A DNA stretch of 64,000 nt from Mesorhizobium sp. YM1C-6-2 (GCF_003666685.1 NZ_RCIZ01000002.1:702501-766500); one strand, 5' to 3'; shown: positions 27,906-36,385, numbered from the stretch's first letter. Numbers and translations are program-made. The notes: a model not told the origin generated them from the sequence alone.

Positions 27906-28594
27906 GCGAAATCGGGTCCATGAAGACACCGCTCACCGTTGCTCGCGACCGGGCGGCCCTGCTCTGCATCGACCTGCAGGAGGAGCATCGCCAGGACCGA
28001 CGCCTTCTCGCCGTCGGCTTCGACGGCGTCGTCGCCAATGTCCGGCGGCTGCAGGACGCCACCCGGGAAAACGGCATTCCCGTCTATCATTTCGCCTATA
28101 TCGTCGATGCCGCCGCATCGCTTCCGCATCATCCCAAGCTGCCGGACGGCCGCTCGGCCTTCAGCGACAAGGACGATCCGCTGACCGCCATCTGTCCCGA
28201 GGTCGCGCCGCTTGACGGCGAGCGGCTTGTCATCAAGTCCGAGGCCAACGCATTCGGCACCGGGCTGGGCGATGAGCTGAAGGCGGCAGGCGCCGAGTGG
28301 CTGTTCGTCTGCGGCGTCTGGACGGAGGCCTGCGTCGACGCCACGGTGAAGGCCGCGCTGAAGCTCGGCTTCCGGGTCGTGCTGGTGAAGGACGCCTGCG
28401 GCAGCGGATCGGCCGCCATGCACCAGACCGGCATCCTCAACCTCGCAAACCGGCTTTACGGTGGAGCCGTGACCGATACCGAGGGCGCATGCCGCCTGAT
28501 GGTGGGGGAGGCGGTCACGGCGTGGCAGCCGGACCGGCCGGTCCCCATCCGCTACGGTTTCGAGGATGCCGGCGCCCTTTACGCCGAGCTCTGA
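27902..28594 (+). CDS. Isochorismatase-family cysteine hydrolase
   Basis: Cytoplasmic hydrolase of the nicotinamidase/ureidoacrylate amidase/carbamoylsarcosine amidase superfamily. The predicted catalytic triad is visible: D24 (LLCIDLQ), K112 (LVIKSEANAF) and C144 (CGVWTEACVDATV). 230 residues. It overlaps the dehydrogenase stop by four bases (ATGA), so it belongs to the same operon. An N-carbamoyl or N-acyl amide linked to sarcosine/creatine-type metabolism is plausible from that neighbour, while RutB-type pyrimidine hydrolysis is suggested by preT downstream; the sequence does not decide. Confidence 0.85.
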   Translation: MSEIGSMKTPLTVARDRAALLCIDLQEEHRQDRRLLAVGFDGVVANVRRLQDATRENGIPVYHFAYIVDAAASLPHHPKLPDGRSAFSDKDDPLTAICPEVAPLDGERLVIKSEANAFGTGLGDELKAAGAEWLFVCGVWTEACVDATVKAALKLGFRVVLVKDACGSGSAAMHQTGILNLANRLYGGAVTDTEGACRLMVGEAVTAWQPDRPVPIRYGFEDAGALYAEL

Positions 28595-28666
28595 GGTGCT
28601 TCAGCTCTATAACTTGACTAACATTATCATGTTTTTACGCTTTGAAATCAAGGGCTTGGGCAAAAT

Positions 28667-28682
28667 TTGACCGATTGATAAA
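28667..28682. promoter_or_regulatory. RutR-box-like site upstream of preT
   Basis: TTGACCGATTGATAAA matches the RutR consensus TTGACCANNTGGTCAA at 11 of 14 defined positions. It lies about 50 bases before the preT start in an AT-rich leader. rutR itself is encoded at 35744-36385, where a better site also occurs. Confidence 0.5.
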
Positions 28683-28732
28683 AAATCAAAACGTGCTAGC
28701 CTTCCGGAAAAACCAATAATGGGGAATTCCGT

Positions 28733-30097
28733 ATGCCCGAAGGCCAGTTCAAGGAAGGCATTGCCGGCGGACGTCTGGCGCCTTCCCAATACGACGACAA
28801 TTTCGCGGACCTGCATCCTCCGCTCGATCACCACGAGGCGCTGGTCGAAAGCGATCGCTGCTATTTCTGCTACGACGCGCCCTGCATGCATGCATGCCCG
28901 ACCGAGATCGACATTCCGCTGTTCATCCGCCAGATCTCGACCGGCAATCCGATAGGCTCGGCCAAGACGATCTTCGACCAGAACATCCTCGGCGGCATGT
29001 GCGCCCGCGTCTGCCCGACCGAGACGCTCTGCGAGGAGGCCTGCGTGCGCGAGGAGGCGGAAGGCAAACCGGTGCAGATCGGCCGCCTGCAGCGCTACGC
29101 CACCGACACGGCGATGACGGCCGGCAAGCAGTTCTACGAAAGAGCCGCGCCGACCGGCCGCAAGATCGCCGTCGTCGGCGCCGGCCCCGCCGGTCTTGCC
29201 GCCGCGCATCGCCTCGCCCGTTACGGCCATGACGTCACCATCTTCGAGGCGAAGGAAAAAGCCGGCGGCCTCAACGAATACGGCATCGCGGCCTACAAGA
29301 GCACCGACGATTTCGCGCAGGCCGAGGTCGACTACGTCACCGCCATTGGCGGCATCACCATCGAGCATGGCCGCGCGCTCGGCCGCGACATCCATCTTGC
29401 CGACCTCGCCGCCGCCTATGACGCGGTGTTCCTCGGCATGGGGCTTGGCGGCGTCAATGCGCTGAGGGCCGAGGGCGAGGATGCCGGCGGCGTCGACAAT
29501 GCCGTCGAGTTCATCGCCGAGCTCCGCCAGGCCGAGGACCTTGCCTCGCTTCCCGTCGGCCGCAAGGTGGTCGTCGTCGGCGGCGGCATGACCGCGATCG
29601 ACGCCGCGGTGCAGTCGAAGCTGCTCGGCGCCGAGGAAGTCACGATCGTCTACCGGCGCGGCAAGGAGCATATGAACGCGTCCGAGTTCGAGCAGGACCT
29701 GGCGGCGTCGAAGGGCGTCACCATCCGCCACTGGCTGCAGCCCAGGCGTGTCGTCTCACAGTCCGGCAAGGTGGCCGGCATCGAGCTGGAATACACTGAG
29801 ATGCAGGACGGCAGGCTCGTCGGGCTCGGCCAGACGGTCACCGTCCCCGCCGACCAGGTGTTCAAGGCGATCGGCCAGACCTTCGTCGGCGATCACCTCA
29901 ACGGCAGTGGCGCTTCCATCGCCATGCGGGACGGCCGCATCGAGGTCGACGCCGAAGGGCGCACGTCGAATGCCAAGGTCTGGGCCGGCGGTGACTGCGT
30001 CGCCGACGCGCGCGAGGACCTGACGGTCGCAGCGGTCGCGGCTGGTCGCGACGCTGCAGAGAGCATCCATCGGGCGCTTCGAGGAGCGGGAGGATGA
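28733..30097 (+). CDS. preT: NAD-dependent dihydropyrimidine dehydrogenase subunit PreT
   Basis: Electron-entry subunit of the two-subunit dihydropyrimidine dehydrogenase, which reduces uracil and thymine using NADH. The N-terminal ferredoxin-like region binds Fe-S clusters (CYFCYDAPCMHACPTEIDIP and MCARVCPTETLCEEACVREE). Two nucleotide-binding folds follow: VVGAGPAGLAAAHRLARYG and VVVVGGGMTAIDAAVQSKLL, with the ending VWAGGDCVADAREDLTVAAV. 454 residues. GGGGAA precedes the ATG. It heads preT-methyltransferase-preA and is predicted to be under RutR control. Confidence 0.93.
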   Translation: MPEGQFKEGIAGGRLAPSQYDDNFADLHPPLDHHEALVESDRCYFCYDAPCMHACPTEIDIPLFIRQISTGNPIGSAKTIFDQNILGGMCARVCPTETLCEEACVREEAEGKPVQIGRLQRYATDTAMTAGKQFYERAAPTGRKIAVVGAGPAGLAAAHRLARYGHDVTIFEAKEKAGGLNEYGIAAYKSTDDFAQAEVDYVTAIGGITIEHGRALGRDIHLADLAAAYDAVFLGMGLGGVNALRAEGEDAGGVDNAVEFIAELRQAEDLASLPVGRKVVVVGGGMTAIDAAVQSKLLGAEEVTIVYRRGKEHMNASEFEQDLAASKGVTIRHWLQPRRVVSQSGKVAGIELEYTEMQDGRLVGLGQTVTVPADQVFKAIGQTFVGDHLNGSGASIAMRDGRIEVDAEGRTSNAKVWAGGDCVADAREDLTVAAVAAGRDAAESIHRALRGAGG

Positions 30098-30100
30098 TCG

Positions 30101-30931
30101 ATGAGCGACATCGAGGAAGGCGTAAGCCGGCACTATTCCGCCTATGACGTGCTTCCCCGCATCCGCGCGGGGCTGCAGGCGATGGGGCGCGATCCCGATC
30201 ATGTCGAGCCGGGCGACCTGAAGCTCGTGGACGAATTCCATATCGGCGGCGCGGAAGCCACCGCCGCCCTGCTTTCGGAGCTGGAGATCAAGCCGGGCAT
30301 GGATGTGCTCGACATCGGCTGCGGCATCGGCGGGCCGGCCCGCACGATCGCACTGGAGAAGAAGGCCAACGTCACCGGGGTCGACCTGACGCCGGATTTC
30401 GTGGAAGCCGCAAGCACGTTGTCCAGCATGGCCGGCATGGGCGACCGCGTCGTCTTCAGGGTCGGAAGTGCGCTCGATCTTCCGTTCGCCGACGCTTCGT
30501 TCGATTTCGCGACGCTGCTGCATGTCGGGATGAACATTGCCGACAAGCTGAAGCTCTTCCAGGAAGCGCACCGCGTGCTGCGTCCGGCTGGCGTCTTCGC
30601 CGTCTACGAGGTGATGCGCACCGGAGACGGCACCCTCGCGTTTCCCGTCCCCTGGGCCGAGCGCGAGGAACTGTCGGCGCTTGCGGCGCCCGATGCCTAT
30701 CGCGACGCGGCGGCAAAAGCAGGCTTCCGGCTCGACGGCGAGACGGACCGCCGGCCGATGGCGCTCGACTTCTTCCACCGCATCCGCGCCCAGGCGGCCG
30801 GCGCCAAGCCGTCGCCGCTCGGACTGCACCTCCTGATGGGACCGACAGTCGGCCAGAAGATGGCCAATATGATCGACGCCATCAAGGCGGGCACGATCGC
30901 CCCCGTCCAGATGATTTTCCGCAAAGCCTAG
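30101..30931 (+). CDS. Class I SAM-dependent methyltransferase between preT and preA
   Basis: Methyltransferase with SAM-binding motif I VLDIGCGIGGPA (residues 69-80), the acidic GVDLTPDFVE loop, and post-motif LRPAGVFAVYEVMR. It resembles the UbiE and sarcosine/dimethylglycine N-methyltransferase group (LLHVGMNIADKLKLFQEAHR). 276 residues. It starts three bases after the preT stop and ends 13 bases before preA, so it is transcribed and probably co-translated with both dehydrogenase subunits. No substrate can be named; a methylated pyrimidine or amino-acid derivative is only a guess from context. Confidence 0.85.
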   Translation: MSDIEEGVSRHYSAYDVLPRIRAGLQAMGRDPDHVEPGDLKLVDEFHIGGAEATAALLSELEIKPGMDVLDIGCGIGGPARTIALEKKANVTGVDLTPDFVEAASTLSSMAGMGDRVVFRVGSALDLPFADASFDFATLLHVGMNIADKLKLFQEAHRVLRPAGVFAVYEVMRTGDGTLAFPVPWAEREELSALAAPDAYRDAAAKAGFRLDGETDRRPMALDFFHRIRAQAAGAKPSPLGLHLLMGPTVGQKMANMIDAIKAGTIAPVQMIFRKA

Positions 30932-30944
30932 CCGGAGAAAAGCC

Positions 30945-32258
30945 ATGGCAGACATCCGCAACAACTTCGTCGGCATCAAGAGCCCGAACCCGTTCTGGCT
31001 GGCTTCGGCGCCCCCGACCGACAAGGCCTACAACGTCATCCGCGCCTTCAAGGCGGGCTGGGGCGGCGTGGTCTGGAAGACGCTCGGCGAGGAGGGGCCG
31101 CCCGTCGTCAACGTCAACGGGCCGCGCTACGGCGCCATCTGGGGCGCGGACCGTCGCCTGCTCGGCCTCAACAATATCGAGCTCATCACCGACCGCGACC
31201 TGCAGACCAATCTGCGCGAGATCAAGCAAGTCAAGAAGGACTGGCCCGACCGTGCCGTCGTCGTATCGCTGATGGTGCCCTGCGTGGAGGAAAGCTGGAA
31301 GGCGATCCTGCCGCTGGTGGAGGAGACCGGCGCCGACGGCATCGAGCTCAATTTCGGCTGCCCGCACGGCATGTCGGAACGCGGCATGGGATCGGCGGTC
31401 GGGCAGGTGCCGGAATATATCGAGATGGTGGTGCGCTGGTGCAAGGCGAACACCCGCATGCCGGTCATCACCAAGTTGACGCCCAACATCACCGACATCC
31501 GGAAGCCCGCGCGGGCAGCACTCGCCGGCGGCACCGATGCGGTCTCGTTGATCAACACGATCAACTCGATCACCTCGGTCAATCTCGACACCTTCTCGCC
31601 TGAGCCCTCGATCGACGGCAAGGGCACGCATGGCGGCTATTGCGGTCCGGCGGTGAAGCCGATCGCGCTCAACATGGTTGCGGAGATTGCGCGCGACCAG
31701 GAGACACGCGGCCTGCCGATCTCGGCGATCGGCGGCATCACCACCTGGCGCGACGCGGCAGAGTTCATGGCGCTCGGCGCCGGCAACGCGCAGGTCTGCA
31801 CGGCGGCCATGACCTACGGCTTCAAGATCGTGCAGGAGATGATCGCCGGGCTCGAGAACTGGATGGACGAGAAGGGCCATCGCTCGCTCGACGACATCGT
31901 CGGCCGCGCGATGCCCAACGTCACCGACTGGCAGTATCTCAACCTCAACTATGTCGCCAAGGCGCATATCGACCAGGACGCCTGCATCAAGTGCGGCCGC
32001 TGCCACATCGCCTGCGAGGACACCTCGCATCAGGCGATCACCGCGATGGTGGACGGCGTCAGGCACTTCGAGGTGATGGAGGACGAGTGCGTCGGCTGCA
32101 ACCTCTGCGTCAACGTCTGCCCGGTCGAGAACTGCATCACCATGGTGCCGCTCGCCGCCGGCGTCATCGACCAGCGCACCAAGCAGCCGGTCTCGCCCGT
32201 TTATGCCAACTGGACCCAGCATCCCAACAATCCGGCGGCCAGGCAGGCAGCCGAATAG
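30945..32258 (+). CDS. preA: NAD-dependent dihydropyrimidine dehydrogenase subunit PreA
   Basis: Catalytic FMN subunit that reduces uracil/thymine to the 5,6-dihydro forms, the first step of reductive pyrimidine degradation. The TIM barrel carries ELNFGCPHGMSERGMG; C139 corresponds to the catalytic Cys of mammalian DPD, whose preceding Ser is Gly here. TKLTPNITDI and SAIGGITTWRDA are further barrel motifs. Two C-terminal 4Fe-4S motifs are CIKCGRCHIAC and CVGCNLCVNVCPVENC. 437 residues. The genes for the later pathway steps are at 36610 and 38142. Confidence 0.94.
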   Translation: MADIRNNFVGIKSPNPFWLASAPPTDKAYNVIRAFKAGWGGVVWKTLGEEGPPVVNVNGPRYGAIWGADRRLLGLNNIELITDRDLQTNLREIKQVKKDWPDRAVVVSLMVPCVEESWKAILPLVEETGADGIELNFGCPHGMSERGMGSAVGQVPEYIEMVVRWCKANTRMPVITKLTPNITDIRKPARAALAGGTDAVSLINTINSITSVNLDTFSPEPSIDGKGTHGGYCGPAVKPIALNMVAEIARDQETRGLPISAIGGITTWRDAAEFMALGAGNAQVCTAAMTYGFKIVQEMIAGLENWMDEKGHRSLDDIVGRAMPNVTDWQYLNLNYVAKAHIDQDACIKCGRCHIACEDTSHQAITAMVDGVRHFEVMEDECVGCNLCVNVCPVENCITMVPLAAGVIDQRTKQPVSPVYANWTQHPNNPAARQAAE

Positions 32259-32390
32259 TTCCTCCTGCCGGGCGGGCGGCCGCGTTGCGTATCGGCCTCC
32301 GCCCGGTTCCCCCTGGGAAACGCTTCAGGCTTTGCCGCGCCGCCCGAATCCGCTAGCAGTCGAAGGACGAAGCTCAGGCGGGATGGTACG

Positions 32391-32759
32391 ATGACGGCGA
32401 CGACACTGGTTCTGATCGGCCGCGTGGTGTTCGGCGCCTTCTTCCTGATCGCGGGTATCCGCAACTTCCGTCATTTTGGCGAGCGCCTGGAGATCCTGAC
32501 CAATTACGGCTGGAAACTGCCGGCGCCGATCATGGCTGTGGGTTTCGCCGTGCAGCTGCTTGGCGGGCTTGCGCTGATATTCGGCATCTGGACCGTGCCG
32601 GCGGCGGTCGCGCTCATCCTCTTCCTGGTCGCCGCGACGCCGCTCTACCACAATCTCTTCATGTTTCAGGGCAAGGAGCGCGACCCGCATCTCTACCTGA
32701 CGCTGGTCAACATCACGCTCGCCGCCGGCCTTTTGCTGGTCATCGCGGACGCGAGCTGA
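32391..32759 (+). CDS. DoxX family membrane protein
   Basis: Small integral membrane protein of 122 residues with four hydrophobic segments (LIGRVVFGAFFLIAGIRNF, IMAVGFAVQLLGGLALIFGIW, VALILFLVAATPLYH, LVNITLAAGLLLVI). The N-terminal pattern GR-x-FxxxFLIAGIxNF is typical of DoxX. DoxX proteins are linked to quinone or thiosulfate redox chemistry in some organisms, but the role of this one is unknown. It stands alone between preA and the antiporter gene, 130 and 138 bases from its neighbours. Confidence 0.85.
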   Translation: MTATTLVLIGRVVFGAFFLIAGIRNFRHFGERLEILTNYGWKLPAPIMAVGFAVQLLGGLALIFGIWTVPAAVALILFLVAATPLYHNLFMFQGKERDPHLYLTLVNITLAAGLLLVIADAS

Positions 32760-32897
32760 CGGTTCCAGGCCGCGGGCGAGGTTGGCCGAACCCGAGCAGA
32801 CACGAATTCTCCAATTCGTGAGGCCTGAACGGTCGAAAACTGTTTGACTACATCGATTTGCGCCGACAGAACGGGGCAGGACTTTTCGGAGTCGCCT

Positions 32898-34673
32898 TTG
32901 CCGCATGACGTGAACCTCATAGCGACGATCGCCGTCGGTTTCGTGCTGGCGTCGATTTTCGGCTACCTGGCCGACAGGCTCAGGTTGCCGGCGCTCGTCG
33001 GCTATCTGGTCGCAGGCATCTTCGTCGGCCCGTTCACCCCCGGTTTCGTCGCCGACACCGGCATGGCGGGGCAGCTCGCCGAAATCGGCGTGATCCTGCT
33101 CATGTTCGGCGTCGGCCTCCATTTTTCCGCCTCCGACCTGTTGGCTGTCCGGGGAATAGCGATCGCCGGCGCGGTCGGCCAGATCCTGCTCGCCACGCTC
33201 ATGGGCATGGCGCTCACCCATTTCTGGGGCTGGAGCGTCGGGCATGGCATCGTCTTCGGCCTCTGCATCTCCGTCGCAAGCACCGTGGTGCTGCTCAAGG
33301 CGCTCGAGGAGCGCAACCTCCTGCAATCGACGATGGGTCGTGTCGCGGTCGGCTGGCTGATCGTCGAGGATCTGGCGATGGTGCTGGCGCTGGTGCTGCT
33401 GCCCGCCTTCGCCACCGTTCTCGGAGGCCATGCGGACACCGGCCACGGCGACGCGCAGCAGGGACCGGTGGCGATCGTGCTCCTGCTGACGCTCGCCAAG
33501 GTTGGCGGCTTCGTGCTCATGGCCGCCCTGATCGGACCTCGTGTGGTGCCATGGGTACTGATCAAGGTGGCGCGCACCGGGTCGCGCGAACTCTTCACCC
33601 TTTCGGTGCTCGCGCTTGCGATGGGCATCGCCTTCGGCTCCGCCGCGGCTTTCGGCGTCTCTTTTGCGCTCGGCGCCTTCTTCGCCGGCGTCATCATGGG
33701 CGAATCCCAGCTCAGCCACCGCGCGTCCACCAATTCGCTTCCCTTGCAGGACGCGTTTTCGGTGCTGTTCTTCGTGTCGATCGGAATGCTCTTCGAGCCG
33801 ACGGTCCTTGTCGAAAGACCTCTCGAAGTGCTCGGCGTGGTCGTCGTCATCGTCGTCGGCAAGCCGATCGCCGCCTTCCTGATCGTTCTCGCGCTGCGCT
33901 ACCCGCTCCGGCTGGCGCTTGGCGTTTCAGCAAGCCTGGCGCAGATTGGCGAGTTCTCCTTCATTCTCGCCGGGCTCGGGGCGACCTACGGGCTGATGAC
34001 CACCGAGGGCCAGAGCCTGATTCTGGCGGGCGCCATCCTGTCGATCACGCTCAATCCTCTGGCTTTCTCCGCGGCCGACGCCATCGATCGCCGGTTGCGC
34101 GCCCGCTTCCCCGTCTGGGCGGTCAATTTCGGCAAGCGGCACGAGCGCGTGCTCGCCGTGGAGCTCGAGCGCATCCGGGGGGAGGCCGAAAAACGCGAGC
34201 ACGAGCAGGCGCGCAAGATCACCGAATTCGTCGAAACCTTCCCGCTCTTCTCAGCCATCGACAAGGAAGACCAGGAAGAGCTGCTGCTGCTCTTCGTGCC
34301 TCTGTCGGCAGCGCCCGGTGACCGCATCATCCGGGTGGGCGAAAAAGGCGACGCCATGTACTTCCTGGTGTCGGGAACCGTCGACGTACATGTCAAAGGC
34401 ACTGCATTTTCCCTGGAGGCGGGAGCGTTCTTCGGCGAGATGGCGCTGCTCACCGGTGCGCCGCGCGTGGCGGACGTGACGGCCGTGGATTTCTGCAATT
34501 TCCTGGTGCTCTACCAGAGGGACTTCCGGCTGTTCATGTCGCGCCACCCGGAAGTGAGGGCGGCGGTCCAGGCGATGGCCGAAGAACGCCTCGCCATGAA
34601 CCGGGCGGCGGCGACCGCCGCCGAGCATGGCGACGAGCGCCTGGACCAGGGGGCTGCCGCGACCGATCGGTAG
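32898..34673 (+). CDS. Kef/YbaL-type cation:proton antiporter with cyclic-nucleotide-binding domain
   Basis: Monovalent cation:H+ antiporter-2 family protein predicted to export K+ or Na+ against protons. The start is TTG at 32898 (PHDVNLIATIAVGF), with GGAG six bases upstream; an upstream TTG at 32844 lacks a good site. About 12 hydrophobic segments include LPALVGYLVAGIFVGPFTPGF and VGLHFSASDLLAVRG. Instead of the TrkA-N (NAD) domain of KefB/C, a cyclic-nucleotide-binding domain covers residues about 442-550 (FPLFSAIDKEDQEELLLLF, GDAMYFLVSGTVDV, FFGEMALLTGAPR). 591 residues. Regulation by a bound nucleotide is inferred. Confidence 0.88.
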   Translation: MPHDVNLIATIAVGFVLASIFGYLADRLRLPALVGYLVAGIFVGPFTPGFVADTGMAGQLAEIGVILLMFGVGLHFSASDLLAVRGIAIAGAVGQILLATLMGMALTHFWGWSVGHGIVFGLCISVASTVVLLKALEERNLLQSTMGRVAVGWLIVEDLAMVLALVLLPAFATVLGGHADTGHGDAQQGPVAIVLLLTLAKVGGFVLMAALIGPRVVPWVLIKVARTGSRELFTLSVLALAMGIAFGSAAAFGVSFALGAFFAGVIMGESQLSHRASTNSLPLQDAFSVLFFVSIGMLFEPTVLVERPLEVLGVVVVIVVGKPIAAFLIVLALRYPLRLALGVSASLAQIGEFSFILAGLGATYGLMTTEGQSLILAGAILSITLNPLAFSAADAIDRRLRARFPVWAVNFGKRHERVLAVELERIRGEAEKREHEQARKITEFVETFPLFSAIDKEDQEELLLLFVPLSAAPGDRIIRVGEKGDAMYFLVSGTVDVHVKGTAFSLEAGAFFGEMALLTGAPRVADVTAVDFCNFLVLYQRDFRLFMSRHPEVRAAVQAMAEERLAMNRAAATAAEHGDERLDQGAAATDR

Positions 34674-34705
34674 GTCAAGGCCGCCGTATATGCCTGCCGG
34701 GCCGT

Positions 34706-35092
34706 CTAGCCCTGCGTTCGCGACAGCTTGTCGGACTGGTAGAACGAGACTGTGTGGCCGTCGGGGTCGCGAAAGTCGGCGAACCAGCCGTCTGGCGCCT
34801 GCGAGACAGGCGTCACGATCTCGATCCCCGCCGCCGCCAGCGAGGCGATGACAGTATCGATCCCGCCCTCCGGCAGGTTGAAGACGACGTTCGGCGAATT
34901 GCCCGGCTTCGGATCGCCCTTGAACGCCATCACCTCGACATTGCTTCCGATGCTGGCCATCAGGAACGAGCCGTGATCGTCGTCGTCGAAGCGCTGGAAA
35001 TCGAGGCCGAGATGTTCCCGGTAGAAGCGTTCGGTGCGGTCGATGTCGCGGACGTTGAAGATGATCGTGACGCGGTCGATCTTCTGGCGCAT
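34706..35092 (-). CDS. VOC (glyoxalase/bleomycin-resistance) superfamily protein
   Basis: Single VOC-fold protein of 128 residues with the start RVTIIFNVRDIDRTERFYRE, the middle SNVEVMAFKG and the end WFADFRDPDGHTVSFYQSD. These are typical metal-binding and edge-strand elements; substrate unknown. AGAGGAG precedes the ATG. It is the last gene of a minus-strand row rutR, sigma factor, VOC protein. Note the similarity of its FRDPDGHTV to the C-terminal FAVRDPDGMIILI of the sigma-factor gene upstream. Confidence 0.85.
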   Translation of the reverse strand: MRQKIDRVTIIFNVRDIDRTERFYREHLGLDFQRFDDDDHGSFLMASIGSNVEVMAFKGDPKPGNSPNVVFNLPEGGIDTVIASLAAAGIEIVTPVSQAPDGWFADFRDPDGHTVSFYQSDKLSRTQG

Positions 35093-35123
35093 GGCATACT
35101 CCTCTTGACTGGTTGTTGCGCCC

Positions 35124-35735
35124 TTAGTTGCCGCGGCCTGCGGAAACGTGACCGCCGGAGATCAAAATTATCATGCCGTCGGGGTCGCGCACCGCAAACT
35201 GGCGGACCGGCCGCGGTGGCAAGGCCGCCTTCATGGCCCGGCGGGCGAGGCCGAGCGGTGCCTCTGCATGCCTCTCGACGAAGGAATGGGGGCGGGCCCC
35301 TGATGTCTCGATCGCCTTCCTGAGGCCGGCGATGCGCTGCCTGAGGGCGACATCGTTCAACCCGAGGAGATAGCCGATCTCGCGCCGTCCCATGCCGAGA
35401 TTGATCAGCAGCGCCACCACGCGGCGGCTCGGCGGCAACGCGACGACCAATTCCTGTGGCAGCTTCATCTGCGTGCTGTCGCTGGCGTCGCGCTCGAAGC
35501 CGTGAGCCGTTTCGCGATGCCTGCGCCGGACCGCAGTCCGCGAGAGGAAGCGCGCCCGCAGCATGATCGCGCCCCTGGCCCAGGCGATGAAATTCGGATC
35601 GGCCGGGCTTCTGCCCTGGCTGATCGCCGAGAGAAGTACGTCCTGAACGAGATCGTCCGCCTCGTGGGCGATTTTCGAATGGCGTACGGCTACCGCTTGT
35701 AGACTGCGCAGGACAGATGCGGACAGTTGCGGCAT
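35124..35735 (-). CDS. ECF-type RNA polymerase sigma factor with unusual C-terminal tail
   Basis: Predicted alternative sigma factor. A region 2 remnant is seen at residues about 20-45 (HSKIAHEADDLVQDVLLSAI) and a region 4 helix-turn-helix at about 98-145 (LPPSRRVVALLINLGMGRRE, then IGYLLGLNDVALRQRIAGLR). 203 residues. After region 4 comes a 55-residue tail ending in FAVRDPDGMIILISGG, which looks like the last strand of a VOC domain. The gene starts eight bases after the rutR stop and is followed by a VOC gene 31 bases downstream. No anti-sigma gene is nearby. Its promoters are unknown. Confidence 0.72.
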   Translation of the reverse strand: MPQLSASVLRSLQAVAVRHSKIAHEADDLVQDVLLSAISQGRSPADPNFIAWARGAIMLRARFLSRTAVRRRHRETAHGFERDASDSTQMKLPQELVVALPPSRRVVALLINLGMGRREIGYLLGLNDVALRQRIAGLRKAIETSGARPHSFVERHAEAPLGLARRAMKAALPPRPVRQFAVRDPDGMIILISGGHVSAGRGN

Positions 35736-35743
35736 CGGTGCGA

Positions 35744-36385
35744 TCAGCCTTTCCGGCGGGGGCGCAATCCGTCCAGGAAGAGTTGCTCGAGGAAATGTGC
35801 GGCCGCCTCGAAACGGCTCTCGCCGTCACGGTCGGGGCCGAGCACGGCGCGCACCTGCACGTCGAAATCGGCGTAATGCTGCGTCGTCGCCCAGATCGAG
35901 AAGATCAGGTGCCATGGATCGGTTTGTACGATCTTGCCGTCGCGCATCCAGCCCTTGATCACTTCAGCCTTCTCGTCGACGAGATCCTTCATGTCGCCCT
36001 CCAGCATCGGCTTGATGCGCGGTGCGCCCTGCAGGATCTCGTTGGCGAAGAGGCGGCTCTCGCGCGGATAGTCGCGCGCCATTTCCAGCTTGCGGCGTAT
36101 GTAGCCGCGCAGCTCCGTCAGCGGGTCGCCGACATTGTCCAGTTCGCGCAGCGGCGCCAGCCAGGTGTCGAGCAGGCGCTGCATCAGCGTCTCGTGGATG
36201 TCTTCCTTGCTGCGGAAATAGTAGAGCAGGTTGGGTTTCGACATGCCGGCGGCCTCGGCGATCTGGTCGATCGTCGAGCCGCGGAAGCCGTGCGCGGAGA
36301 AAACCTCGAGCGCCGCCTCCAGGATCAACTCGCGCTTTTCCTGCTGGATGCGCGTGCGCCGGGGGGCGGCCGCCGCGGCAGTCAT
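35744..36385 (-). CDS. rutR: TetR-family pyrimidine regulator RutR
   Basis: DNA-binding repressor/activator that senses uracil or thymine in E. coli. The start MTAAAAAPRRTRIQQEKREL is chosen over a longer reading with 48 extra residues, because a G-rich site precedes it and the long form would run across the operator. The helix-turn-helix (FRGSTIDQIAEAAGMSKPNLLYYFRSK in two stretches) is followed by the RutR C-terminal domain (ESRLFANEILQGAPRIKPML, HLIFSIWATTQHYADF). 213 residues, the normal length. Divergent from the aminotransferase gene; a RutR-like box lies between. Confidence 0.9.
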   Translation of the reverse strand: MTAAAAAPRRTRIQQEKRELILEAALEVFSAHGFRGSTIDQIAEAAGMSKPNLLYYFRSKEDIHETLMQRLLDTWLAPLRELDNVGDPLTELRGYIRRKLEMARDYPRESRLFANEILQGAPRIKPMLEGDMKDLVDEKAEVIKGWMRDGKIVQTDPWHLIFSIWATTQHYADFDVQVRAVLGPDRDGESRFEAAAHFLEQLFLDGLRPRRKG

